The notes beneath the pieces were generated by a model. The model was not told where the DNA came from, searched no databases, and saw nothing but the letters and a program-made list of their open reading frames with translations. Made by a program: the position numbers and the translations under genes. A DNA stretch of 64,000 bases from Flavobacterium ustbae (GTDB lineage Bacteria; Bacteroidota; Bacteroidia; Flavobacteriales; Flavobacteriaceae): positions 62,001 to 126,000 of the forward strand of contig NZ_RPOC01000011.1 of NCBI RefSeq assembly GCF_003946915.1, given 5' to 3'. Shown here piece after piece: positions 8,784 through 17,636 of this stretch; position 1 is the stretch's first letter; each line of letters begins with the position of its first letter.

Positions 8784-10598
8784 TTATTTATACTCCTCTT
8801 CTTTCTGCTTATACCAATCTTTCATGACATAAAAAGCTTTCTTTTTAATTCCCTGATCGGAGATTAAACCTTTACGGTTAAAGAAATCCTGAATATCCGG
8901 CAATTGTCTTCTTGGAGATCTGAAATCGACTAAAATCCATGGAGAAACTCCCGCTAAGTCTTCGATTCTATTGAACATTTGTGTGTTTTGAATGTACAAT
9001 TCTTCCTGATATTCTTCGTTCCAACGTTCTTTTTTATCACCATGACGACCTTGCAAAGCCTCTCCGCCAAATTCGCTGACAATAACGGGTTTGTTATACG
9101 GAATTACCCATTGCATATCTTTACATGATTCGTTGGTTCCTCTATACCAACCCAAATATTGGTTAAAACTCACAATATCTACATATTCATTCATATTATC
9201 ATGCAGCGTATTGATATTATTAGAACTTGAAGTAACTTCCATCGCCATACTTATTAAACGAGAATTATCTTGCGTGCGAGCGTATTTAGCCAATTTACTC
9301 AAGAAAACATCTCTGTCGGCTCCATGAGGGGTTTCGTTGGCAATGGACCAGATCACGATTCCGCAACGGTTTTTGTCGCGATAAATCATATCGTGCAATT
9401 GGCGTTCCGCATTGGCGTACGTATCAGGATTTGTCCAAGAAATGGTCCAATAAACGGGAACTTCAGACCAAATCATTAACCCCATTTTTTCGGCTTCCCT
9501 AACCATATTTTCATTGTGCGGGTAATGCGCCAAGCGAACATAATTACAGCCTAATTCTTTTGCCCAACGCAACAGCGTTTTAGCATCATCTTCTGACCAC
9601 GCTCTTCCCGATCTGAAAGGTGCTTCTTCGTGAATGCTGATTCCGCGTAAAAAGACTTTTTTACCGTTTAGGAGAATTTCTTTCCCTTTGGCTTCAATCG
9701 TTCTAAAACCAATTTGATCTACGATATTTTCATCTGCTTTACTTATCGTTACGTCATATAGTTTTGGTTTTTCAGGCGTCCATAAAATCGGATTGGATTT
9801 GATTTCAAAATATGCCATTCCTTTGACGTCTGTCGTAACGTTCTTTTTGATTTTCAATTCAGGAATCGAAACCGAAACTGATTGATTGGCTGTTTCGCTA
9901 TTCAGCTTTATAAAACCTGAAATTTTACCTTTTTCTTTTTTGTCCAATTGAACCAGATAATCTTCGATATAAGTATTCGGAATCTGAGCCAGCGTTACGT
10001 CTCTGGTGATGCCGCCGTAGTTCCACCAATCCATGTTTACTGTTGGAACATTGTCTTTATGACGTTTGTTATCGACTTTTACTACTACGAAGTTATTTCC
10101 GTCGACTAATAAATCAGATACATCAAAATTGAAAGGCGTATAACCGCCAATGTGCGTTCCAGCCATTTTTCCGTTTACATAAACTTTCGCGTCATAATTC
10201 ACTGCTCCAAAATGCAGAATTCCTTTGGTTTTGTTGTCTTTTTTATAATTAAAATCTTTCTGAAACCAAACTGTTCCTTCGTAAAAAAACAATCTTTCGT
10301 CTTTCGAATTCCAATCAGACGGAATATCCATTGTGGCAGAAGTAGCAAAATTATATTCGGATAATTCTGCGGTATTCCATTTTTTATTTTCGAAGAATCC
10401 GTTGTTTTTAAAAGGTTCTAAACGGTAATTATAATATCCATTTTCTAATGGATCTACAATATAACTCCATTTTCCATTTAAAGTAACATTGTTTCTTGAC
10501 GAAATATTAGTCACTAATGGGATTTCCTGCGCTACCGTTTTTCCAATTAAAAGAAAAGCACAACAAAGCATTGCAATTTTTTTCATAGCTAAAATCAT
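8784..10598 (-). CDS. Secreted glycoside hydrolase family 2 (beta-glucuronidase/beta-galactosidase-like)
   Basis: 604 residues. A signal peptide (MKKIAMLCCAFLLIGKTVA, after a possible 4-residue extension) sends it to the periplasm or outer membrane. The order is that of GH2: sugar-binding jelly roll (~35-210, with WFQKDF and VYVNGKMAGTHIGGYTPF), immunoglobulin-like domain (~210-300), then TIM barrel with RGISIHEEAP, NYVRLAHYPH, the acid/base in WSIANE (Asn421-Glu422) and the nucleophile in VSEFGGEA (Glu509). It hydrolyses a beta-glycoside; the sequence resembles beta-glucuronidases but the substrate is not settled. It is transcribed alone, ~3.6 kb from the SusCD operon on the same strand, so a link to that operon is possible but unproven. 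MILAM or the internal MKK could be the start. Confidence 0.9.
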   Translation of the reverse strand: MILAMKKIAMLCCAFLLIGKTVAQEIPLVTNISSRNNVTLNGKWSYIVDPLENGYYNYRLEPFKNNGFFENKKWNTAELSEYNFATSATMDIPSDWNSKDERLFFYEGTVWFQKDFNYKKDNKTKGILHFGAVNYDAKVYVNGKMAGTHIGGYTPFNFDVSDLLVDGNNFVVVKVDNKRHKDNVPTVNMDWWNYGGITRDVTLAQIPNTYIEDYLVQLDKKEKGKISGFIKLNSETANQSVSVSIPELKIKKNVTTDVKGMAYFEIKSNPILWTPEKPKLYDVTISKADENIVDQIGFRTIEAKGKEILLNGKKVFLRGISIHEEAPFRSGRAWSEDDAKTLLRWAKELGCNYVRLAHYPHNENMVREAEKMGLMIWSEVPVYWTISWTNPDTYANAERQLHDMIYRDKNRCGIVIWSIANETPHGADRDVFLSKLAKYARTQDNSRLISMAMEVTSSSNNINTLHDNMNEYVDIVSFNQYLGWYRGTNESCKDMQWVIPYNKPVIVSEFGGEALQGRHGDKKERWNEEYQEELYIQNTQMFNRIEDLAGVSPWILVDFRSPRRQLPDIQDFFNRKGLISDQGIKKKAFYVMKDWYKQKEEEYK

Positions 10599-10964
10599 TT
10601 TGGTTTTGAAAGGTCTTTAGTTAGTAAAATATGAATTCTATAAAGTTAGAAAGTTTCTTTAAAGCAGTATTAGGTCAACCTCATACATTTGTATAAAATA
10701 ACCCATCAAATACTTATCAATTTTGCATTTAAGATTTTTTGAGTGATAGTATTTGTTGTTTTTGGATAACAAGAAGAGAAAAAGTTTTTTCAAAATCCGA
10801 AGGATTTGCATATTTATAGAATAGAAAAAGCCAAAACGCAATACGACCCCGAAGGGGTCGTATCATAATGCAACAAATTGTATGCTATAAATATTTGAAT
10901 CCTTTGAATTCTTAGTTATATAAAATTGTTTTTTTTGAATTAAAAAAGTTTAATCTCGATTCTA
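10599..10964. other. Intergenic stretch without a convincing gene
   Basis: 366 bp between the GH2 and nucleosidase genes. It is AT-rich, with no gene I would defend. A short minus-strand open frame (about 10659-10841) has poor composition and no homology I recognise. The only clear structure is the palindrome at 10841-10863. Confidence 0.6.
10841..10863. repeat. Perfect 10-bp inverted repeat (hairpin)
   Basis: atacgacccc-gaa-ggggtcgtat is a perfect stem with a 3-nt loop, GC-rich against an AT-rich background. No T-run follows on either strand. It looks like a dispersed REP-like hairpin or a terminator for the nucleosidase gene that ends 100 bp away. Confidence 0.6.
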
Positions 10965-11570
10965 TCAAATTACTTTTGCTTCTTCTCCAATCAATCCTAA
11001 AATTTTACCGTAAGTAATCGCAGCTTTATGAACTTGAACCGTCCAATCTTCTGCGGCATTATCATCAGCTCCGTCAGAAATATATTTTAAACTTAAAAAC
11101 GGAATATTTTCTTTCATGGCAATCACCGCTAAAGCATACGCTTCCATATCAACCACATTGTAAGCGTTTGAACAATGTCCCATTTCGAAATTATCACCTG
11201 TTCCGCAGATTCCTTCTGAAAGATTATCCATCAATAAACCGTATTCTAAAACTGGAGGAAGTCCAGAAAGTGGCGTTTCAAATTGTGCAAATCCCAAACC
11301 GCGAACGTCCATGTCTCTCTGTACAAATTTGGTACAGCAGATTACCTCGCCTTTTTGAAAACAGCTACTTCCCGCCGATCCTAAATTGATAATTACGGCA
11401 GGTTTTTTCTTCTGAATCTGTTTGGCTAATTCGTAAGCCGCATTTACTTTTCCAATTCCGGTAAATAAAACATTTTGTCCTTTAAAAACTTCTGCTGCTT
11501 CAGATTCAAGGGCAAAACAGAATAATATATCTTCAACAGCAAAAGATGCTGTTTGGTTAATTTGTATCAT
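10965..11570 (-). CDS. Nucleosidase of the Pfs/MTAN (nucleoside phosphorylase) family
   Basis: 201 residues, a little shorter than typical MTA/SAH nucleosidases (~230). Family features are LFTGIGKVNAAYELA (~35-49), VIINLGSAGS (~60-69), the substrate-contact segment VVDMEAYALA (~137-147) and YISDGADDNA near 162, holding the catalytic Asp. The family cleaves the N-glycosidic bond of 5'-methylthioadenosine, S-adenosylhomocysteine or related nucleosides (including futalosine) in the cytoplasm. Which of these is the substrate cannot be told from sequence alone. It is monocistronic, with a -7 box 23 nt upstream of its start. Confidence 0.85.
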   Translation of the reverse strand: MIQINQTASFAVEDILFCFALESEAAEVFKGQNVLFTGIGKVNAAYELAKQIQKKKPAVIINLGSAGSSCFQKGEVICCTKFVQRDMDVRGLGFAQFETPLSGLPPVLEYGLLMDNLSEGICGTGDNFEMGHCSNAYNVVDMEAYALAVIAMKENIPFLSLKYISDGADDNAAEDWTVQVHKAAITYGKILGLIGEEAKVI

Positions 11571-11592
11571 GAATAATTTAATTTTCGGTTTA

Positions 11593-11600
11593 CAAAAATA
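11593..11600 (-). promoter_or_regulatory. -7 promoter box of the nucleosidase gene
   Basis: Minus-strand TATTTTTG fits TAnnTTTG and lies 23 nt before the start codon, which would give a leader of about 15-18 nt. Confidence 0.5.
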
Positions 11601-11754
11601 CGTTTAAAATTTTATGAGGCTGAAGCAATTATATAAAATCCAAAAAAGACGTTAAAGTCTGTTCTGGATGCGGGATTTTGTTTTAGAAAAAATACTTTTG
11701 TTAGAATGAGTATAAAAACAATTTCAATCTTTAAATAATAGAAAGAGAGACTGA

Positions 11755-12318
11755 ATGGATAATGAAAAATTTATTTTCTGCCTTGAAGGCGTCAAAGATA
11801 TAGACGATCACACACCAACTCATGTGGTAAAATGTCTGGAAGAATTGGCAATTGACCAAGGCATTTCGAGCATTCATAAAACTTGCGATACGATAGAGGG
11901 ACTTGAAGAAAGTTTGAATATTCTGCTTTATGAAGATCATAATTTTAAGGATTATGAAATCATTTATTTGGCCATGCCTGGACAGCAAAACAATATTTGC
12001 CTTCATGATTATTATTACAGTATTGAAGAAATTGCCGAATTGTTTGAAGGAAAAATGAAAGGGAAAATCATTCATTTTGCGAATCTCAAAGTTTTGGATT
12101 TAAACGAAGAAGAAGCACAGTATTTCTTAGATATTACTGGCGCAAGAGCGATTTCTGGCTATGGTTCGACCTATAATAAAATTGCAAGTTGCAGTACCAT
12201 TGACAAGGCTTTTTTTAGTCTATATCAGGAAAATGACAACCTGATTGAAGTCGTTGAAGACCTTTATGCTAAACATTATAATTTGTGTAAATTGCTTGAC
12301 TTTAGATTATATTATTAA
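11755..12318 (+). CDS. Uncharacterised protein (DUF6642-like)
   Basis: 187 residues, cytoplasmic, acidic. From memory it resembles a Bacteroidota/Firmicutes family with a pattern of the form FHG...GSCSTL...TGAKAVSGYT, suggestive of a caspase/CHAT-type cysteine hydrolase fold. Here the equivalent positions read LAMPGQ (~75) and FANLKVL (~105), so the presumed His and Cys are replaced. The TGARAISGYGS segment near 128 is retained. If the comparison is right, this is a non-catalytic member. It ends 2 nt before the AraC gene, so the two form an operon, and it may be a sensor or partner of that regulator. Function unknown. Confidence 0.75.
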   Translation: MDNEKFIFCLEGVKDIDDHTPTHVVKCLEELAIDQGISSIHKTCDTIEGLEESLNILLYEDHNFKDYEIIYLAMPGQQNNICLHDYYYSIEEIAELFEGKMKGKIIHFANLKVLDLNEEEAQYFLDITGARAISGYGSTYNKIASCSTIDKAFFSLYQENDNLIEVVEDLYAKHYNLCKLLDFRLYY

Positions 12319-12320
12319 AA

Positions 12321-13241
12321 ATGGAAAAGAAGCAGGCAGAGAAAATAAAAACCTATAGCCCAAAGGGATTCCGAGAGAAGTTTTTAGGAGAAGACAATCC
12401 TATTCATTTGCTTTTCAAGTCGAATTCTGATCATTTTTTCTGTCTGGAAATCGAAGAAATCATGCACATGCAGCATCCGGTTCCGTCTTCTAAACATTCC
12501 TGCCATACGGTCATTTTCATATCTTCGGGTCAGCACACTATGAAATTGGGATATCAGGAACATATTACCACTGATAATGAAATGATTGTAGTTCCTGCTG
12601 GTCAGATTTTTTCGCTTGACAATGTTAACAATATTCATAAAGGCTATATCTGCCAGTTTCATCCCGATATTTTAATTCGAAAATACGGCAGCCGCGAACT
12701 GCTGAATGATTTTGATTTTCTAAAAATTTCAGGAAATCCAAAAATCAAACTCGCGCCAGAAGATATTGCTCCAATTACCAATATTTTGGAACGATTGAAA
12801 AAGGAATATTCTGAAACAACTGTTACCGATTTCAATATTGTGCAATCGTATCTCATAACTTTGTTTTACGAAATGAATAAAAATTCGGTAAAAGCATCCA
12901 AAAGCATTTCGGCTGCAGAAGCTATTACAGCAAAATTCAAAGAATTGATTCATGATCATATCAAAACCCAGCATCAGGTTAATTATTATTCTTCTTTATT
13001 AAATGTTACTCCAAACCATTTGAACAAATGCATAAAAACCGTAACAGGAAAATCTGCGGTGAAATGGATTGACGAGAACATATTACTGGAAGCAAAATAT
13101 TTATTGTTTCAAACGACCCTTTCTGTAGGTGAAATCGCAACACATGTCGGCTTTGAAGATCAATCGTACTTTAGCCGATTTTTTAAAAAAGCAGAAGGAA
13201 TTTCTCCTATTCGATATCGAAAAATGATTGATAAGTCCTAA
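12321..13241 (+). CDS. AraC-family transcriptional regulator
   Basis: 306 residues. The N-terminal half (~20-140) looks like a cupin-type effector domain (CHTVIFISSGQHTMKLGYQE, then IVVPAGQIFSLD). The C-terminal ~100 residues hold the two AraC helix-turn-helix motifs: YYSSLLNVTPNHLNKCIKTV and VGEIATHVGFEDQSYFSRFF, followed by GISPIRYRK. It should bind DNA and respond to a small molecule or partner. It follows an uncharacterised gene by 2 nt, and no obvious target operon is adjacent, so its regulon is unknown. Confidence 0.92.
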   Translation: MEKKQAEKIKTYSPKGFREKFLGEDNPIHLLFKSNSDHFFCLEIEEIMHMQHPVPSSKHSCHTVIFISSGQHTMKLGYQEHITTDNEMIVVPAGQIFSLDNVNNIHKGYICQFHPDILIRKYGSRELLNDFDFLKISGNPKIKLAPEDIAPITNILERLKKEYSETTVTDFNIVQSYLITLFYEMNKNSVKASKSISAAEAITAKFKELIHDHIKTQHQVNYYSSLLNVTPNHLNKCIKTVTGKSAVKWIDENILLEAKYLLFQTTLSVGEIATHVGFEDQSYFSRFFKKAEGISPIRYRKMIDKS

Positions 13242-13302
13242 TTATTGATTATAGAATCCTAACAAATATGCGAGTGTTTTTCAGAAATTTGCTTCCTCAA
13301 AA

Positions 13303-13512
13303 ATGCAAATTATGATTTATGTTTTTAAAACTTCCGTTGATAATCAGAGCAAATTCGAATCGGCTTCTGCATTGCTAAATCAATTATTACCAGAATCTCA
13401 GTGGAATTTCGATCTTGAAGACTGCGATAATATTTTACGCGTTGACAGTGAATTGGATGTTGCAGCAATACTTCAAAACAATACTATTTTTGAATGTATT
13501 GAATTAGAATAA
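13303..13512 (+). CDS. Small conserved hypothetical protein (ferredoxin-like/HMA-type fold suspected)
   Basis: 69 residues (66 if the second Met, at 13312, is the start). MIYVFKTSV...WNFDLEDCDNILRVDSELD resembles a short family common in Flavobacteriia. The beta-alpha-beta pattern and size suggest a heavy-metal-associated-like fold, but there is no CxxC, so metal binding is not indicated. It sits between the AraC and pentapeptide-repeat genes on the same strand, 26 nt before the latter. Function unknown. Confidence 0.7.
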   Translation: MQIMIYVFKTSVDNQSKFESASALLNQLLPESQWNFDLEDCDNILRVDSELDVAAILQNNTIFECIELE

Positions 13513-13538
13513 AAATTATATGCCTTCTAAAAAATAAA

Positions 13539-14111
13539 ATGGAATCAAAATTATGTCAAAACCGAACTTTCGAAACCATCGATTATTCGGAACAAAGCTT
13601 AGCCAATACCGAATTTGTAAACTGCGAATTCCTTAACTGTAATTTCTCTAAAAGCGATTTAAGCCATAATGATTTTCTCGATTGCACTTTTAAAAATTGC
13701 AATATTTCTTTAGCGACTTTACGAAATACCGGCTTGAAAAACATCAAATTTATTGGCTGCAAATTAATGGGATTGGACTTTAGCGCCTGCAATAGTTTTT
13801 TATTTGCAATGAATTTTGAAGATTGTATTTTAGACTATTCGACTTTTATTTATAAAAAACTAAAGAAAACTATTTTTGCTGAATGCTCTTTAAAAGAAAC
13901 AGATTTATCCAATACCGATTTATCTCTAGCTGTTTTTAAAAACTGTGATCTTTCTGGTGCTACTTTTGTGGATAGCATTTTAGAAAAAACCGATTTTAGA
14001 ACTTCTAGAAATTATGCTTTTGATCCAGCAGAAAATAAAATTAAAGGCACCAAGGTTTCCCATACAGCACTTGCAGGTTTGCTTCAAAAATTTGATTTTT
14101 CTATCGAATAG
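13539..14111 (+). CDS. Pentapeptide-repeat protein
   Basis: 190 residues built almost entirely of A(D/N)LXX-type repeats: for example FVNCEFLNCNFSKSDLSHND early, and CSLKETDLSNTDLSLAVFKN later. Such proteins fold as a right-handed quadrilateral beta-helix. Members such as QnrA or MfpA mimic DNA and protect gyrase; most have no known role. The C-terminus (SHTALAGLLQKFDFSIE) resembles Qnr-like family ends, but this alone does not prove gyrase protection or quinolone resistance. Cytoplasmic, no signal peptide. Confidence 0.9.
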   Translation: MESKLCQNRTFETIDYSEQSLANTEFVNCEFLNCNFSKSDLSHNDFLDCTFKNCNISLATLRNTGLKNIKFIGCKLMGLDFSACNSFLFAMNFEDCILDYSTFIYKKLKKTIFAECSLKETDLSNTDLSLAVFKNCDLSGATFVDSILEKTDFRTSRNYAFDPAENKIKGTKVSHTALAGLLQKFDFSIE

Positions 14112-14150
14112 TAATTTAGTTTTTAGTTGCTCTCTACGGATGAAAATAAA

Positions 14151-14183
14151 AAGCGGGATTACAAACTAAATTGTATCCCGCTT
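14151..14183. terminator. Bidirectional terminator between pentapeptide and DUF4957/5123 genes
   Basis: aagcgggat(t)acaa pairs with ttgtatcccgctt, a 13-bp stem with one bulge. It is flanked by A-rich sequence on the left and T-rich on the right, and lies between two convergent genes. Confidence 0.75.
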
Positions 14184-14208
14184 TTCCTATTTAATCAACC
14201 ACGATTTT

Positions 14209-15819
14209 TTATTTTAACCAACGAGGGTCTCCAATATTATTATCAATTAAGGTCTGATTTTTAACTGTAAAGTCTCCTTTTGCAGCATCTACAAACTGTG
14301 GGTTTGCCGTTGTTGCAGACGCATCAATTTTATTATTGACTATGGCATCATCAACAAAACTAGTCGCCTCAGAATAGTAGTTTCTGCTAAATGTTGGCAT
14401 TGTAGTAGAAGGCTGATTGGTATAAATTGCAGATGTCGACGCAATTAATGTGTTTTTTACTGTTGAGGTATTGTTTCCAAAACGAACATATAAAATTCTC
14501 TTTGGAGCAGCCGTATTTGAGACTGCATATAATGTACAGTTTTCAATTAATGTATTGGTAGTTAAGCCAGTTCCCGACAAACCACCGTTTGAGGTAGCAA
14601 CCGCATCTACTCTTATAAAATCACGTCCCGTTGAGCAAGAATTGAATGTACTGTTTTTAAGAACTATACTCGCTACGTATGTGGCTCTGAAATCAATGAA
14701 ATCTGCTCCTGCGTTTGTATTCACATTTTTAATTATGCTATTGTCTACCGTAAACGAATTCAACCTAGCCGTTTTTGCATTTGCGGCAATCAAAGCACGC
14801 GTATAATCATGAATTGTACTGTTGCTTATTAGAAAATCTCCGTAATTAGCGTTTGCGCCATCAATTGTAATGACTGCTGCATTTTCCATTCCAGTTCCGT
14901 CCAAATCTAAATCTATTAAAGATAAGTTTGCTGTGCCTGCGTTAGCCGTAAATTTTACATGCAATTTTGGTTTATCGCCAGGACGTAATCCTCTTAAGGT
15001 AATTGACTTATTCAACTCAATTTCTCCTTTAAAAATTTGATAATCTCCAGGCATTAAAACCAATATTGAGCCAGCTGCCGCTTCTGCGATTTTAGCATTT
15101 AAATCATCTTCTGGTTTAATTAAAATTCCTGTTCCAATATCAATTCCTGTTGTAAAAGTTACTACTCCTCTTTTCTTTGTACTATTTAATAATGTTGCAG
15201 TATAAGGAGTTTCACCTGTTAGCCCTGTTATAGTAGCAACTCCAGCTGTTTTCTCTGCCGCTGTAATCGTATGCATAATATCACCTGGCGCAATGGTTAT
15301 TTGTGTCACAGCGCTATTTGGAGTCCATCTTAGTGTAACCTTTTTCGCGTCGATATCCACATCTTGAACGGGAAAGAAAATTTGTTCAGTTAATGTTGTT
15401 GCCGTTGTAACAGACCACTTAGAATCATCTAGCTGTGTAGAGCCAATTGCTTTTACTCTAATAGAATAAACTGTTTCTCCTTCTAATGCAACTTGTATAG
15501 GAAGTTCTGTTGGCGCTACATTTAGTGTTTTGTAGATCGTCTTAAATTCTGGATCATCTGCACTAAACTCAACCACATAATGATCTGCATCTTCTTTTAC
15601 AGTCCAGTTTAACTCTACTGAAGTTTGATTTCTAACAGTAGCTTTAAGTCCGATTGGAGAAAACGCTCTGTTTACATCCAAATTTTCAATGACAGCCTCA
15701 TTATAGGTTTCACAACTTGACAAAGTAAGCATGAGTACTAATGTGGCAATTAATCCTTTTACTATATATTTTGTTTTCATAATACTTATTAGTTTCAGTA
15801 AGTTTAATACCCTAATCAT
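14209..15819 (-). CDS. DUF4957/DUF5123-type surface lipoprotein of the SusCD operon
   Basis: 536 residues (the internal MKTKYIVKGLIATLV, 14 residues in, is the better start). A lipoprotein signal ends at LSSC. Two fibronectin type III-like domains follow (~45-225: SPIGLKATVRNQTSVELNWT, VTLRWTPNSAVTQI). The C-terminal half is a parallel beta-helix with repeated NSTIH/NSIIKN/NSTFN/NCTLY turns (DUF4957 then DUF5123). Such proteins occur in glycan-uptake loci, often pectin-related, and probably bind or process glycan at the cell surface; catalysis is not shown. It is the last gene of the SusC-SusD operon, and its first base overlaps the susD stop codon. Confidence 0.85.
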   Translation of the reverse strand: MIRVLNLLKLISIMKTKYIVKGLIATLVLMLTLSSCETYNEAVIENLDVNRAFSPIGLKATVRNQTSVELNWTVKEDADHYVVEFSADDPEFKTIYKTLNVAPTELPIQVALEGETVYSIRVKAIGSTQLDDSKWSVTTATTLTEQIFFPVQDVDIDAKKVTLRWTPNSAVTQITIAPGDIMHTITAAEKTAGVATITGLTGETPYTATLLNSTKKRGVVTFTTGIDIGTGILIKPEDDLNAKIAEAAAGSILVLMPGDYQIFKGEIELNKSITLRGLRPGDKPKLHVKFTANAGTANLSLIDLDLDGTGMENAAVITIDGANANYGDFLISNSTIHDYTRALIAANAKTARLNSFTVDNSIIKNVNTNAGADFIDFRATYVASIVLKNSTFNSCSTGRDFIRVDAVATSNGGLSGTGLTTNTLIENCTLYAVSNTAAPKRILYVRFGNNTSTVKNTLIASTSAIYTNQPSTTMPTFSRNYYSEATSFVDDAIVNNKIDASATTANPQFVDAAKGDFTVKNQTLIDNNIGDPRWLK

Positions 15820-17615
15820 TAGTTAGCATACCCATAATCATTAGTCAGCATTCCATTGCTTCCATCCAGAAATACCTGCCAGATCGGCCAAAATTGTCTA
15901 TTATCTGGATTAGCTCCTGGCTTGTATAAAGTACTGATCTTAGTTTCCGCAGTTGCTCCTGTCCAAGTCCACGGAAACTGAGTGTAATCTGCACCAGGAT
16001 TTGCTGTTTCTCCACGATTAAGTCCGTAAATATCCAAGCTTACATTATCTGTTTGGTATTTATAATATAGTACAGCTGGAACATCTGTATAACTACCTGT
16101 TCGATCTGCCAATTGTCTCATTTTAACTTTTGCCTCATCTAATTTTGCTTTCAGCAAATTCCAACGAATAAGCGCTTGTTTACGCTCCATTTCGCCTGTA
16201 AACTCATATTTATTTTCATTAACAAGAGCATTAAACATCGCTTGTTTAGAAGTTAATCCATTTACATAATTTTCAACTTTTACAGGGTGCGCACTTGTTG
16301 GAAATGCTCTTTTTCTAATTTCTTTTAGATAAGGAGCTGCAGCCGCAGGGCCTTCCAATTCATTAGCCGCTTCTGCCGCGATTAAAAGAACCTCAGCATA
16401 TCTCATGTAAATTTTATTTACACCATCATCATTTGATGAGGTAACAAAACGGGTCATCCATTCGTAACGATATTTACCGAAATACCAAGTATTTAATGCC
16501 CCTAATTCTTGTTTGGCAATATTGTTTACTGCCGTGCCATATTTGTAAGGAACACAAGTTACATCTCTTCTAGTATCTTCTTGATCATAATCATAAAACA
16601 CGGTTGGAAGAGGCCCCGCAGATCCTCCACGATTTGCTCCATTTGCATGAAATTGATCATTTGTCGTATGACGAACCGCAAACGTAAACAGCATACGTCC
16701 TCTACCGTCAGCAAAAGGAAGTTCCCAAAGAGACTCACCTCCTGCGGTAACATTTTCTTGATTGTATTTTTTCCAAAAAGTCTCAAATGAAGATTCTAAA
16801 TGGGCAGATCCGCTTGCGATAACCGAACGAGTTTCTGACAAAGCTAGCGCATACATCCTAGCGACTGACAATTCTGGATCTGTACTTCTTCTAATACCAT
16901 CAGGATACTGCTGATAACCGCTTGCAGCCATTGCTAAACGAGCGCGAAATCCTTTTACAAATGCTTTATTGATTCTTTCTACTGTACTAGTAGCACTACT
17001 CTCGCCTGGCCAAGGAACTAATGTTGAAGCTTCAGCCAAATCATTAAGCAACTGTTTGTAAATTACGTCTCTACTCGTTTTTGCAATATAAAGTGTAGCA
17101 TTGTTTACTGGTTCAAATCTTGCGGGAACATCTCCCCAAGTTTTGAGTAAATCGGCATAATAAATCGCTCTTAATGTTAATGCTTCTCCCAATAAATATC
17201 CTAATTGTGACCCTGGTTGTGGATCACCATAAGTACGCAAACCTCTAATAGCGATGTTAGCACGTTCGATACCAGAATACATCATGGCCCAAGCATTGTT
17301 TGTTGTATTCATCTGCGAGTTGTTCGGCTGCGCATCATAAGTACATAAATCTGATGCATCACTAACGGTCTGCGAAGAATTGTACCATTCTGTATCAGTG
17401 TTTAGCCCATAGAAAGGAAGAAAACGACCTCTATAAGAGTTAGTTTCTGCAAATGGAACTTTAATTCCGTCAATTGCTCCTTCAGCCAGTCCCGGACTAG
17501 AAAAAATAACGGACTCATCTAATGTTGATTTTGCTGGAGCGTCTAAGTAATCATCTGAGCAGGAAGTAAAAAGGCTTACCAGTGCAATTCCTGCAAATAA
17601 TATTTTATGTTTCAT
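15819..17615 (-). CDS. SusD/RagB-family outer-membrane glycan-binding lipoprotein
   Basis: 598 residues with a lipoprotein signal (MKHKILFAGIALVSLFTSC). SusD features: N-terminal SDDYLDAPAKSTLDESVIFS, TPR-like helices (GEALTLRAIYYADLLKTWGD), and the C-terminal RYAEVLLIAAEAANELEGPA and NENKYEFTGEMERKQALIRW segments. It caps the SusC barrel outside the cell and hands oligosaccharide to it. It starts 21 nt after the susC stop, so it is co-transcribed. Confidence 0.95.
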   Translation of the reverse strand: MKHKILFAGIALVSLFTSCSDDYLDAPAKSTLDESVIFSSPGLAEGAIDGIKVPFAETNSYRGRFLPFYGLNTDTEWYNSSQTVSDASDLCTYDAQPNNSQMNTTNNAWAMMYSGIERANIAIRGLRTYGDPQPGSQLGYLLGEALTLRAIYYADLLKTWGDVPARFEPVNNATLYIAKTSRDVIYKQLLNDLAEASTLVPWPGESSATSTVERINKAFVKGFRARLAMAASGYQQYPDGIRRSTDPELSVARMYALALSETRSVIASGSAHLESSFETFWKKYNQENVTAGGESLWELPFADGRGRMLFTFAVRHTTNDQFHANGANRGGSAGPLPTVFYDYDQEDTRRDVTCVPYKYGTAVNNIAKQELGALNTWYFGKYRYEWMTRFVTSSNDDGVNKIYMRYAEVLLIAAEAANELEGPAAAAPYLKEIRKRAFPTSAHPVKVENYVNGLTSKQAMFNALVNENKYEFTGEMERKQALIRWNLLKAKLDEAKVKMRQLADRTGSYTDVPAVLYYKYQTDNVSLDIYGLNRGETANPGADYTQFPWTWTGATAETKISTLYKPGANPDNRQFWPIWQVFLDGSNGMLTNDYGYAN

Positions 17616-17636
17616 CTTTGTGAAAGTTTTACTGAA

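Noticed and set aside
8784-10598. GH2 enzyme as part of the SusCD operon
   Set aside because: Same strand but 3.6 kb away, with four forward genes and one separate reverse gene between them.
10659-10841. A 60-residue minus-strand open frame
   Set aside because: Low-complexity Lys/Leu-rich product, no promoter, no recognisable homology, in a repeat-bearing gap.
13539-14111. Quinolone-resistance protein Qnr
   Set aside because: The pentapeptide fold is shared by many unrelated proteins. No gyrase-specific loops could be identified by eye.
16509-16790. Open frames on the plus strand within susD and susC
   Set aside because: They lie wholly inside strongly supported genes on the other strand, with poor protein composition.
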